Shown here piece after piece: positions 8,779-17,312 of a stretch of DNA of 64,000 bases. The notes beneath the pieces were generated by a model that saw only the letters and a program-made list of their open reading frames with translations, ran no database searches and was not told the origin of the DNA. The translations under genes were made by a program, and so were the position numbers. Position 1 is the stretch's first letter. Every line of letters begins with the position of its first letter. This DNA comes from Clostridiales bacterium (GTDB taxonomy: Bacteria; Bacillota; Clostridia; Lachnospirales; CAG-274): positions 21,467 to 85,466 of the forward strand of contig JAHALF010000009.1 in assembly GCA_018371275.1 (NCBI GenBank), given 5' to 3'.

Positions 8779-11339
8779 TTAAGAAAAGAAATATTATAAT
8801 AGTAATATTTATTATATCAACAATAATTTTATTTTTATTATTTCTAAAATTATTTCCAAGATTTGTTCTTAAATCAGAAGCTATTGCACCCTTTGAAACT
8901 AATAGTAAGGTTGAAATAGGAGATGAAATCCCTATTAAAAAGGGAGAGGTTTTAATTGCTAATTCTAATAATAAAAAATTGTATTTAGATACAGACTTAC
9001 TTACAATAAGAATTGTAGATGATAAAACAGGAAAAGAATGGACTAGCAAAGTAGATGTTGCTAGTAATACTAAAGAGCAGTCTATTATAAACATATCTTA
9101 TTATGGTAAAGATGATAAAACTGTTGAATGGGACGCTTATAGCTTTGTTGTTGAAAAAGGGAATTATGCAATAAACAAAATAGAAAATGGAGCAAGAGTA
9201 ACATTAAACTTTCAAACAGATAATAAAAAGCCAGAACAACTTGTACCTATGTATATGAAAAAAGAATTATATGAAGAAAGATTTTTAAAACCATTAGAAA
9301 GTTTAAAGGAAAATGGTAATATTAATTCTAAACAATATTCATCATTTAAAGATATTTTAGGTTCTGTATATACAAAAACTTTGGATTCAAAAGGTTATAA
9401 GTTAAGTAGTTCAGGTATTTCTCCAAAGGGAGCAAAAATATTATCAAACTTTGTTGAGACTATTGGATATACAACAGATATGTTAAGGGAAGATAATGAG
9501 GCAGCTAATATTGAAATTTCAATACCACAAAGCGCTAGTTTTAAAATTGTTTTAGATTTAACTTTAGATAATGGAGATTTAGTTGCTAATATACCAACAT
9601 ATGAATGTACATCTTTAAATGATTTTTATACACTTTTATCAATAGAAGTTTTACCTACTTTAGGTTATGCTTCATCACAAAAAACTAATGAGGGATATAT
9701 ATTTGTTCCAGATGGTTCAGGTGCATTATTTGAATTAAATGGATATAATGCAAGTTATCCACATTATAAAAGACCAATATATAACAATACATATTTTGAT
9801 AAAATGTATGAGATGGATACTTTTAAAGAGGGTATAACTATGCCAGTATTTGGTATAATGTATGGAAAAGACGAAACAGCTCAAGGTATGTTTGGAATTG
9901 TTGAGAGTGGTGAGGAGTTAGGTTCAATTAATGCACAACTTGGGTCAAAAGATAATTCAACTGGTGGTGTTAATAATAAAGTATTTACTTCAGTTGACAT
10001 TTCTCAATATTCAAGGGTTAAATTGCAAGGACCATATTCAGAAGATAGCACTAGATATTTAGTATCTACTGGTAAAATAAATATGGATTATAAAGTGAGA
10101 TATAAATTTTTTGCAGAAAATGCCACTTATAATGAATTTGCAAAAACATATAAAGAATATTTAATGGATAAATATTCTTTAGAAGAAAAATATTCGAGTG
10201 AGCCAAAAATTTATTTTGAAGTCTTAGGTGCATTAACATTAAAAGAATTTGTTGCAGGTGTACCATATAATAAAATAGTATCAATGACAACTTATGATGA
10301 GCTTAATCAAATAATTAATGAAACTGGAGATATGAACGCTATATTTGAATATAATGGTGCGTTTAATAATGGGGAAAAAACAACATTAATGAATAATGTT
10401 AAATTAGTTTCTCAAAATGGTTCAAAAGAAGATTTATCTAAGTTAATTGAAACATCAAAGGATAGTTCAAAAGAGATTTTACTAGGAACTAGTTTAATGA
10501 CTATTAAAGATAATACTCTAGCATTTGACCCTAAAATACATTCAATAATAGGTTATGATAGTAAACCAGCAAAAATATATAAATACAATTTAATTGATGG
10601 AAAATTTTCACCAAATAAAACAGATGAAAGATACCTTTTAAATCCTAAGTATTTAAAAGATGTTATGGATAATTTTATTAATAAAACAAAAGATTTTGCA
10701 AATATTGCTATAACAGATATTCCAAATACTTTCTATGCAAATTATAATGTTAAAGATATTATAAACCCTATTGATACAAATAATATAATAGAAAGAGAAT
10801 TATCAAAATTAAGTGAAACAAAAAGGCTTTCATTTAAAAATCCTAATATGAATACATTGCCATATGCAGATATAGCAACAGATATTTCAAGAGAATCTAG
10901 TCAGTATGGAACTATGTATATATCTATACCATTTAGACAATTAACTTTTAATGGATTAGTAGAGTACACTACATTAAATGCTAATATGTCAAAAAAAGAT
11001 ATAGATTATTATTTGTTACAAGCACTTGAGCTTGGTAGCTATCCTAAATTTAAAATATCTTATAAAAAAGAAGATATTTTAAAAGATAGTGATTATACAA
11101 ATTTAATTAATACTCATTTTGAAACTTTAAAACCAAGAATAAATAAGCTTTATAATGATTATGAAAAGGCTTTTTCTAATATTGGAACAACGGAGATAGA
11201 AAATCATATTATTTTACAAGAGGGAGTTTTTGAAACAACTTATAAAAATGGAGTTAAAGTTATTACAAATTATAATCTTAATGATGTTATGTTAGAAGAT
11301 CTAGCAGTAAAATCAATGGGGTATAGAATTATTAAATAA
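8775..11339 (+). CDS. DUF5696-type surface protein of sugar-uptake loci
   Basis: An 854-residue protein with an N-terminal signal-anchor (about residues 5-25) and a large extracytoplasmic part. Its length, its 'GYIFVPDGSGALFELN' motif and its place between a Yip1-type gene and two sugar permeases fit the family annotated as DUF5696 in Paenibacilli and Lachnospiraceae. That assignment is from memory. It starts at an ATG overlapping the previous stop by 4 bases. The central and C-terminal parts have the alternating strand/helix look of a glycoside-hydrolase-like barrel, but I cannot name catalytic residues. Confidence 0.6.
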   Translation: MIKKRNIIIVIFIISTIILFLLFLKLFPRFVLKSEAIAPFETNSKVEIGDEIPIKKGEVLIANSNNKKLYLDTDLLTIRIVDDKTGKEWTSKVDVASNTKEQSIINISYYGKDDKTVEWDAYSFVVEKGNYAINKIENGARVTLNFQTDNKKPEQLVPMYMKKELYEERFLKPLESLKENGNINSKQYSSFKDILGSVYTKTLDSKGYKLSSSGISPKGAKILSNFVETIGYTTDMLREDNEAANIEISIPQSASFKIVLDLTLDNGDLVANIPTYECTSLNDFYTLLSIEVLPTLGYASSQKTNEGYIFVPDGSGALFELNGYNASYPHYKRPIYNNTYFDKMYEMDTFKEGITMPVFGIMYGKDETAQGMFGIVESGEELGSINAQLGSKDNSTGGVNNKVFTSVDISQYSRVKLQGPYSEDSTRYLVSTGKINMDYKVRYKFFAENATYNEFAKTYKEYLMDKYSLEEKYSSEPKIYFEVLGALTLKEFVAGVPYNKIVSMTTYDELNQIINETGDMNAIFEYNGAFNNGEKTTLMNNVKLVSQNGSKEDLSKLIETSKDSSKEILLGTSLMTIKDNTLAFDPKIHSIIGYDSKPAKIYKYNLIDGKFSPNKTDERYLLNPKYLKDVMDNFINKTKDFANIAITDIPNTFYANYNVKDIINPIDTNNIIERELSKLSETKRLSFKNPNMNTLPYADIATDISRESSQYGTMYISIPFRQLTFNGLVEYTTLNANMSKKDIDYYLLQALELGSYPKFKISYKKEDILKDSDYTNLINTHFETLKPRINKLYNDYEKAFSNIGTTEIENHIILQEGVFETTYKNGVKVITNYNLNDVMLEDLAVKSMGYRIIK

Positions 11340-11357
11340 TTAAGGAGGGATGAAATA

Positions 11358-12272
11358 ATGAGAATAAAATATGCAACAAAAAGGAGATTAAATGGTATTA
11401 TTTTTATCTTGCCTTGGTTAATAGGATTCATATTTTTCTTCATAATTCCTATAATAAATACAGTTATTTATTCTTTTAATAATGTTAGTGTTAGAGAAAC
11501 AGGGGGTATGGAGTTACAAGCTAGTGGATTTCAAAATTATATTAATTTATTTAAGTTAGAGGTTACAACACAAAATCAACCAATTTTAAGATTATTAATT
11601 GAAGAAAATCAAAAAATACTTGTTAATGTGCCTTTAATTGTAATATTTAGTTTGTTTTTAGCTTTAATTATTAATGCTAAGTTTAAAGGTAGAGCAATTG
11701 TTAGGGTAATTTTCTTTTTACCAATAATTTTAGGGTTAGATATTGTTTCAAGTATGCTATTTATAAATAATACAGGATTAGATAGTGCTAGTGTAGAAGC
11801 TATGCAATCAGTAACAGCATTTACAAATACGTCTATATCAGATATATTATTAAAATATGCAGGACTTCCAATAGAGATAGCACAATTTATACAAGATGCA
11901 CTAAAGAATATATCTATGATTATATCTAAATCAGGTGTTCAAGTTTTGATATTTTTAGCAGGACTTCAATCAATTTCTCCTTCTTTATATGAAGTTGCAA
12001 GGATTGAAGGAGCAACTGAATATGAAACTTTTTGGAAAGTTACTATTCCAGCTACAGCTAATATAACATTTTTTGTATCTATATATACATTAATTGATAT
12101 GTTTTTAAATTCACCTATTACAAAAGAAATCTATAATTTTGCTTTTCTTAAAAGTAAAATAGGGGTTGGTTCAGCCCTTTCTGTATTATTTGTATTAAAC
12201 GAAATAGTATTTCTATTCCTTATTAGCTTGTTCTTGAAAAAGGTGGTAAAATTGGATTATGGTAAATATTAA
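11358..12272 (+). CDS. Carbohydrate ABC transporter permease, MalF/LplB type (second system)
   Basis: A 304-residue permease with six hydrophobic segments, preceded by AAGGAGGGATGAA. The EAA loop sits near residues 210-235 (YEVARIEGATEYETFWKVT, then IPATA). An unusual long loop of about 50 residues, between the second and third membrane segments, is longer than in typical MalF-type permeases. Together with the next gene it forms a second permease pair in the same operon, so the locus may hold two importers or one with alternative subunits. Confidence 0.82.
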   Translation: MRIKYATKRRLNGIIFILPWLIGFIFFFIIPIINTVIYSFNNVSVRETGGMELQASGFQNYINLFKLEVTTQNQPILRLLIEENQKILVNVPLIVIFSLFLALIINAKFKGRAIVRVIFFLPIILGLDIVSSMLFINNTGLDSASVEAMQSVTAFTNTSISDILLKYAGLPIEIAQFIQDALKNISMIISKSGVQVLIFLAGLQSISPSLYEVARIEGATEYETFWKVTIPATANITFFVSIYTLIDMFLNSPITKEIYNFAFLKSKIGVGSALSVLFVLNEIVFLFLISLFLKKVVKLDYGKY

Positions 12273-12325
12273 AAAGTATTTTATCTTTTGTCAGTTTATT
12301 CTTAAAAAGGTGGTGAATATAGTAT

Positions 12326-13357
12326 ATGGAAAATCTTAAATTAGCAAAAAAGAAAATTAATTATAGAGAAGAAAGTAAAATGAACAGATATTTAGATAAT
12401 TATAGATTTAAAAAGTATTCTTTAGATATAGTAAAAAAAGCATTTTTTATATCCCTTGTTATAGGTTTATGTTTTATTATTTTATACCCATTATTAAAGA
12501 TTTTTCCTAATATTTTTGGAGATATGTCAGACTTAGGTAACCCAGATATTGTTTGGATACCAAAAAAATTTTCGGTTCTAAGTTTTAAGTCGGCTTTTAA
12601 AATTGCAATGGGAGGCACTTTAAAAGGGATTTTTATAACAACTATTTATGCTTTTACAATAACAATAATACAAATATTTATGAGTGCCATGACAGGTTAT
12701 GCTATTGCAAGAATTGATTTTAAAGGGAGAAATTTGGTTTTTGGATTAGTTATATTAACATTTTTAGTGCCACCACAAGCGTTATTAATTTCTCAGTATT
12801 TACACTTTAAACAATTTGATATATTAGGTTTATTTTCAATGATTACAGGAGGAACAATAGATATTATAAATAAACCAATAATATTATATTTACTAGCAAT
12901 TTTAGGTTGTGGTGTAAAACAAGGGTTATTTATATTTATATTTAGACAATTTTTTATAACAATGCCAAATGAATTTGAAGAAGCTTCTGTTATAGATGGT
13001 TGTGGTTTTTACAAAACATATTTTAAAATAATGTTACCTAATGCTATGCCTCCTATAATGACTGTTGGTCTTTTATCTTTTGTTTTTAATTATGGTGACA
13101 CATATTATACAAATTATTTTCATCCAGATGGACCATATATGGCAGTTATATTACAAAAGGTGTTTGCAGCAGATAGAAGAGAAGCTGTAAATCAAATTTT
13201 ATTTGATAATTTTAATGTATTTCTTACTAATCAATTAACTTTTGATGCAACAAAACAGGCTGCACTAGTTGTATTCTTGATACCATTAATAATAATTTAT
13301 TTATTAGCACAAAGAAAAATTGTAGAAAATTTAGAGCGTTCTGGTATTGTTGGATAA
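12326..13357 (+). CDS. Carbohydrate ABC transporter permease, MalG type (second system)
   Basis: A 343-residue permease with a 45-residue charged N-terminal extension before the first membrane helix. The EAA loop is at about residues 216-240 (FEEASVIDGCGFYKTYFKI, then MLPNAMP). The ATG at 12326 has GGTGGTG upstream; ATG 12380 is a possible later start, but the RBS favours the first. The 53-base gap before it contains what looks like a duplicated copy of the end of the preceding gene (see findings). It closes the operon ahead of a terminator. Confidence 0.82.
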   Translation: MENLKLAKKKINYREESKMNRYLDNYRFKKYSLDIVKKAFFISLVIGLCFIILYPLLKIFPNIFGDMSDLGNPDIVWIPKKFSVLSFKSAFKIAMGGTLKGIFITTIYAFTITIIQIFMSAMTGYAIARIDFKGRNLVFGLVILTFLVPPQALLISQYLHFKQFDILGLFSMITGGTIDIINKPIILYLLAILGCGVKQGLFIFIFRQFFITMPNEFEEASVIDGCGFYKTYFKIMLPNAMPPIMTVGLLSFVFNYGDTYYTNYFHPDGPYMAVILQKVFAADRREAVNQILFDNFNVFLTNQLTFDATKQAALVVFLIPLIIIYLLAQRKIVENLERSGIVG

Positions 13358-13397
13358 TAAGATTTTATTATTTTAAAGTTAATATTTTTATTTTATA

Positions 13398-13441
13398 GCT
13401 CTTTATCATTTTATATATATAGATGGTAAAGAGCCTTTTTT
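13398..13441 (+). terminator. Rho-independent terminator of the sugar-uptake operon
   Basis: A 12-bp stem (GCTCTTTATCAT at 13398-13409 with ATGGTAAAGAGC at 13423-13434, one G-T pair) is followed by a run of T. Confidence 0.88.
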
Positions 13442-13563
13442 AAATTTAAAGGTTTAATAATATATTTTATTATACTGAAATTGCATAGCAACATAGGATT
13501 GCTTGATATGTAAATTTATATATTATATAATAAGCATACTAATATATAAAGGAGAGTGATAGT

Positions 13564-13983
13564 ATGAATACAAGTTATATTTTAAAAGAAATTCGTGTTA
13601 AAAATAATTTGACACAAGATGAGATGGCTGAAAAATTATCTATTACACGACAAGCAATTTCTCGTTGGGAAAATGGAGAGACAACTCCTAATATAGAAAC
13701 ATTAAAACAAATTTCTATACTATTTGATGTTTCTATTAATACATTATTAGGAAGTCCAAGAAAGATTTATTGCCAATGTTGCGGAATGCCATTAGAAGAT
13801 GATATTATTAGCCGTGAAGTAGACAACAGTTTTAATGAGGAATACTGTAAATGGTGTTATACAGATGGAAAATTTATATATAAAAATATAGATGAATTAA
13901 TTGATTTTCTTATAAGTATTAAGCCAGAATATTCAAGAGAGTATTTTTATGAACACTTAAAAAAACTTAATTATTGGGGATAA
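13564..13983 (+). CDS. XRE-family regulator with C-terminal zinc ribbon
   Basis: A 139-residue protein. Residues 1-60 are a clear helix-turn-helix of the Cro/C1 type (NLTQDEMAEKLSITRQAISRWENG). Residues about 69-105 carry CxCC...CxxC (CQCCGMPLEDD then EYCKWCYTDG), matching the 'putative zinc ribbon' often appended to short XRE regulators. The RBS is AAGGAGAGTG. It stands alone between two terminators, next to the zinc operon. It is probably a small transcriptional regulator, perhaps redox- or metal-responsive; the target is unknown. Confidence 0.8.
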   Translation: MNTSYILKEIRVKNNLTQDEMAEKLSITRQAISRWENGETTPNIETLKQISILFDVSINTLLGSPRKIYCQCCGMPLEDDIISREVDNSFNEEYCKWCYTDGKFIYKNIDELIDFLISIKPEYSREYFYEHLKKLNYWG

Positions 13984-14021
13984 TTTTTAGAATAATTTAT
14001 GGGTTAGATAATGGATAAAAT

Positions 14022-14056
14022 GTAGTTATAAGTATTTTTTATAACTACTATTTTTT
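14022..14056 (+). terminator. Rho-independent terminator
   Basis: A 10-bp perfect stem (GTAGTTATAA at 14022-14031 with TTATAACTAC at 14039-14048) is followed by a T-rich tail, downstream of the XRE/zinc-ribbon gene. Confidence 0.8.
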
Positions 14057-14098
14057 ATGTGAAATATACTCTATTATATAAAATATATTTTAATAAAA

Positions 14099-14113
14099 TG
14101 AAAATAATTTTCA
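14099..14113. promoter_or_regulatory. Fur-family (Zur) operator 1
   Basis: TGAAAATAATTTTCA is a perfect 7-1-7 inverted repeat, the classical Fur/Zur/PerR operator geometry, placed just upstream of the -35 of the zur-like gene. Confidence 0.75.
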
Positions 14114-14118
14114 AATTA

Positions 14119-14147
14119 TTGACAAATATATTTTTTAGTGATAAAAT
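14119..14147 (+). promoter_or_regulatory. Sigma-A promoter of the zinc operon
   Basis: TTGACA (14119-14124), a 17-base spacer and TAAAAT (14142-14147). The -10 overlaps the start of operator 2, so a bound Fur-family repressor would block RNA polymerase. Confidence 0.8.
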
Positions 14148-14161
14148 GAAAATGATTTTCA
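14147..14161. promoter_or_regulatory. Fur-family (Zur) operator 2
   Basis: TGAAAATGATTTTCA is a second perfect 7-1-7 repeat, differing from operator 1 only at the centre base. It covers the transcription start region and lies 48 bases from operator 1. Confidence 0.8.
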
Positions 14162-14176
14162 AAATGGAGGAGTTTT

Positions 14177-14596
14177 ATGTCTAATGAAAATAAAATTTAT
14201 AAAACAAAACAAAAAGAAAATATATTAAGATATTTTAAAAATTTTCAAGATTCACATATTACAGCACAAGAAATATATGATTATCTAAATAAAATGGGTA
14301 CACCAGTTGGAGTAACTACTATTTATAGACACTTAGAAAAACTTGTATCTGAGGGTATAATAAAAAAATATGTTTTAGATTCTAAAAAGGGTGCTTATTT
14401 TGAGTATGTAGATAATAAAGTTAATAAAGATATTAAATTTCACTTAAAATGTAATAAATGTGATGGACTATATCATTTTAAATGCAATGAGCTTAAAAAT
14501 TTATATATACACTTTTTAGAAAAACATAATATGAATATTGATTTATCAAAAACTGTTTATTATGGTATTTGTGATAAATGTAATAAACTTTGTTAG
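14177..14596 (+). CDS. zur: Fur-family zinc uptake regulator
   Basis: A 139-residue Fur-family protein. A winged helix at about residues 10-85 includes the recognition segment 'TTIYRHLEKLVSEGIIKKY'. Two CxxC pairs (CNKC near residue 95 and CDKC near residue 134) make the structural zinc site. The downstream genes are a complete ZnuACB zinc importer and two 7-1-7 operators flank its promoter, so zinc sensing with autoregulation is the best reading. Fur or PerR function cannot be excluded from sequence alone. The RBS is TGGAGGAG. Confidence 0.8.
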   Translation: MSNENKIYKTKQKENILRYFKNFQDSHITAQEIYDYLNKMGTPVGVTTIYRHLEKLVSEGIIKKYVLDSKKGAYFEYVDNKVNKDIKFHLKCNKCDGLYHFKCNELKNLYIHFLEKHNMNIDLSKTVYYGICDKCNKLC

Positions 14597-14607
14597 GGAG
14601 AAAAAAT

Positions 14608-15573
14608 ATGTATAAAAAAATTAGTTTAATTTTAATTTTAATATTGGTAACTACTATTTTTTATGGTTGTTCTAAAAAAGAAGAAGCAGATATAAAAGAT
14701 AATAAAATAAATGTAGTTACAACTATTTTTCCGCCATATGATTTTGTTAGAGAAATAGGTGGGGAAAATGTAAATGTAAAAATGCTTTTAAAACCAGGGG
14801 AAGAAAGCCATTCATATGAACCAACACCAAAAGATATAATTGATATACAAAACAGTGATTTATTTATATATGTCGGTGGAGAAAATGATGTTTGGGTTAA
14901 TGATATATTAGAATCTATGGGAGATGATAGACCACAAACGTTAAAACTTATTGATACAGTAAAAACAGTTGAAGAAGAAATAGTAGAAGGTATGGAACAT
15001 GAGCATAATGAAGATGATGATCACAATCACGATGAAGACAAGCATACAATAGATGAACATGTTTGGACATCTCCTAAAAATTCAATATTAATAGTTGAAG
15101 AAATATCAGATATTTTAGGAGAAAAAGATGAGAAAAATTTAGAAGTATATAAAAAAAATTCTAGTGAATATATAAAAAAATTAGAAGATTTGGATAATAA
15201 ATTTAAAGAAGTTGTAAATAATTCAAAGAGAAAAACAATATTGTTTGGAGATAGATTTCCTTTTAGATATTTTGCAGATGAATATGGTCTTAAATATTAT
15301 GCTGCATTTTCCGGGTGTTCAACAGAAACAGAGGCTAGTCCTAAAACAATTGGATTTTTAATAGATAAAATTAAACAAGAAAGTATACCTGTTGTATTTA
15401 CAATAGAATTTTCCAATCAAAAAATAGCAAATTCTATTATTGAATCAACAAATGCTAAAAAAATGACATTTAATTCTGGGCATAATTTAACAAAAGAACA
15501 ATTAGAAAATGGTGTAACATATTTATCTTTAATGGAAGAAAACGTTAGTATATTAAGGGAGGCTTTAAATTAA
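14608..15573 (+). CDS. znuA: Zinc ABC transporter binding lipoprotein
   Basis: A 321-residue protein of the TroA/ZnuA cluster A-I family. The lipoprotein signal ends at FYGC. Metal-binding His residues are visible in ESHSYEP and DEHVWTSP, with an acidic His-rich loop in between (HEHNEDDDHNHDEDKH), which is characteristic of zinc rather than manganese binders. The ATG at 14608 is chosen because TTAGGGAG lies at correct spacing and the lipoprotein signal follows at once; an upstream TTG (14590) overlaps the zur stop and lacks an RBS. The zur-znuA junction is tight, so one transcript is expected. Confidence 0.9.
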   Translation: MYKKISLILILILVTTIFYGCSKKEEADIKDNKINVVTTIFPPYDFVREIGGENVNVKMLLKPGEESHSYEPTPKDIIDIQNSDLFIYVGGENDVWVNDILESMGDDRPQTLKLIDTVKTVEEEIVEGMEHEHNEDDDHNHDEDKHTIDEHVWTSPKNSILIVEEISDILGEKDEKNLEVYKKNSSEYIKKLEDLDNKFKEVVNNSKRKTILFGDRFPFRYFADEYGLKYYAAFSGCSTETEASPKTIGFLIDKIKQESIPVVFTIEFSNQKIANSIIESTNAKKMTFNSGHNLTKEQLENGVTYLSLMEENVSILREALN

Positions 15574-16281
15574 ATGGAATTAATAACTTCTAATAATTTA
15601 ACATTTTCATATGATAATAAAGTTGTAGTTGAAAAGATTAATTTTAAAATTAATAAAGGGGATTATGTTTGTATTATTGGAGAAAATGGTGCTGGAAAAA
15701 GTACATTAATAAAAGGATTATTGAAATTGAAAAAACCATCAAGTGGGCAACTAATATTTGAAAATAATTTAAAATCTAATGAAATAGGGTATTTACCACA
15801 ACAAAACAATTATCAAAAAGATTTTCCAGCAACAGTTAAAGAAGTAGTTTTTTCTGGTTATCTAAACAAATTAGGATTAAAGCCATTTTATAGCAAAAAT
15901 GATAAGGATATTATATATGATAATATGAAAAAAATGAATATATTTGATATAAGAAAAAAATGTTTTAGAGATTTATCTGGAGGACAACAACAAAGAGTTT
16001 TATTAGCAAGAGCTCTATGTTCTACAAGTAAAGTTATATTACTAGATGAGCCAACAGTTGGACTAGACCCTATTGTTACAAAAGAATTTTATGATATAGT
16101 TGATAAAATAAATAAAGAACTTAAAATAACTATTATAATGGTTTCTCACGATATAAAATATGCAATAAAATATGCCTCTCATATATTGCATATTCAAAAA
16201 AAACAATTATTTTTTGGTAAAACAAAAGACTATTTAGATGATAAAATATGTAAAACTTTTATTAATGGAGGAGAACTATGA
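15574..16281 (+). CDS. znuC: Zinc ABC transporter ATP-binding protein
   Basis: A 235-residue ABC ATPase. Walker A is GENGAGKST near residue 36, the signature is LSGGQQQR, Walker B is VILLDEP and the switch His is in VSHD. It starts directly after the znuA stop and overlaps znuB by ATGA. It energises import of the zinc bound by ZnuA. Confidence 0.9.
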   Translation: MELITSNNLTFSYDNKVVVEKINFKINKGDYVCIIGENGAGKSTLIKGLLKLKKPSSGQLIFENNLKSNEIGYLPQQNNYQKDFPATVKEVVFSGYLNKLGLKPFYSKNDKDIIYDNMKKMNIFDIRKKCFRDLSGGQQQRVLLARALCSTSKVILLDEPTVGLDPIVTKEFYDIVDKINKELKITIIMVSHDIKYAIKYASHILHIQKKQLFFGKTKDYLDDKICKTFINGGEL

Positions 16282-17096
16282 TAGATATTATTTATGAAAT
16301 ATTTTCTTATCCGTTTATGGTTAAAGCAATAATATCTGGTTTGTTAATTTCTATTTGTTCAGCTCTTTTAGGAGTTGTACTTGTATTAAAAAAATATTCC
16401 ATGATAGGTGATGGGTTATCCCACGTTGGATTTGGGGCTTTAGCTGTTGCTACAGCTTTAAATAAAGAACCTATTATTGTATCTATACCTATTGTTGTTA
16501 TTGTTTCATTTTTTCTTCTTAAAATAAGTGAAAATAGAAAAATTAAGGGAGATTCAGCTATAGCTTTAATATCTACTAGCTCATTAGCAATAGGTATAAT
16601 GATACTTTCTATGACAACAGGTATGAATACAGATGTTTCAAATTATTTATTTGGATCTATACTTGGTTTAACAAAAGTAGATGTTATTTTAACTATTATT
16701 TTGTCTATTTTTGTAATAATTATATTTGTATTATTTTATAATAAAATATTTGCTATTACTTTTGATGAAAATTTTTCTAAAGCAACAGGTATTAATGTAA
16801 ATTTATATAATATTATTATAGCATTTTTGACTTCACTTATTATTGTTTTAGGTATGAGAACAATGGGTTCTTTATTAATATCAAGTCTTATGATTTTTCC
16901 AACACTTACATCTATGAGAGTTTTTAAAAGCTTCAAAGCTGTTGTAATAAATTCTTTAATTATTTCTATTATATGCTTTTTAGTGGGCATATTTATATCA
17001 TATATATACGATATACCAACTGGTGCAAATATAGCTATCATAAATGTAATAGCTTTTTTAATTTATTATATAATAGGGTTGATATTAAAAAAATAA
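16278..17096 (+). CDS. znuB: Zinc ABC transporter permease
   Basis: A 272-residue ABC-3 family integral membrane protein with about eight hydrophobic segments and the GDGLSHVGFGALA motif typical of ZnuB/MntB permeases. It overlaps znuC by four bases and ends at a terminator, closing the operon. Confidence 0.88.
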   Translation: MIDIIYEIFSYPFMVKAIISGLLISICSALLGVVLVLKKYSMIGDGLSHVGFGALAVATALNKEPIIVSIPIVVIVSFFLLKISENRKIKGDSAIALISTSSLAIGIMILSMTTGMNTDVSNYLFGSILGLTKVDVILTIILSIFVIIIFVLFYNKIFAITFDENFSKATGINVNLYNIIIAFLTSLIIVLGMRTMGSLLISSLMIFPTLTSMRVFKSFKAVVINSLIISIICFLVGIFISYIYDIPTGANIAIINVIAFLIYYIIGLILKK

Positions 17097-17125
17097 AATC
17101 ATATTTTTATAAAATTTTTATTTTA

Positions 17126-17157
17126 AATAACAGTCTTTATAGTCTGTTATTTTTTTA
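17126..17157 (+). terminator. Terminator of the zinc operon
   Basis: AATAACAG (17126-17133) pairs with CTGTTATT (17144-17151) and is followed by a run of T. Confidence 0.8.
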
Positions 17158-17230
17158 TAATTTTAAGTTTTATATTTTTAATATGGTTAATTAAATTATA
17201 AAAATATTTTTTTGGGTTTTAAAATATGTA

Positions 17231-17259
17231 TTGACAATTATTTAATATTGTGTTACCAT
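17231..17259 (+). promoter_or_regulatory. Promoter of the heme-type uptake operon
   Basis: TTGACA (17231-17236), a 17-base spacer and TACCAT (17254-17259), about 50 bases ahead of the binding-lipoprotein gene. Confidence 0.7.
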
Positions 17260-17271
17260 ATACTAACACAA
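17248..17271. promoter_or_regulatory. Palindromic operator over the -10 of the heme-type operon
   Basis: TTGTGTTA, 8 bases, TAACACAA: a perfect 8-bp inverted repeat covering the -10 box. Its geometry differs from the 7-1-7 Fur-family sites at the zinc operon, so a different repressor is likely; the regulator is not identifiable here. Confidence 0.6.
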
Positions 17272-17312
17272 GTTAATATAAAATAACTTATGATTTGTTA
17301 AGGAGGATAATT

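Noticed and set aside
16973..17194. Open frame of 73 codons over the end of znuB
   Set aside because: It overlaps znuB and the operon terminator and has no RBS; a shadow frame.
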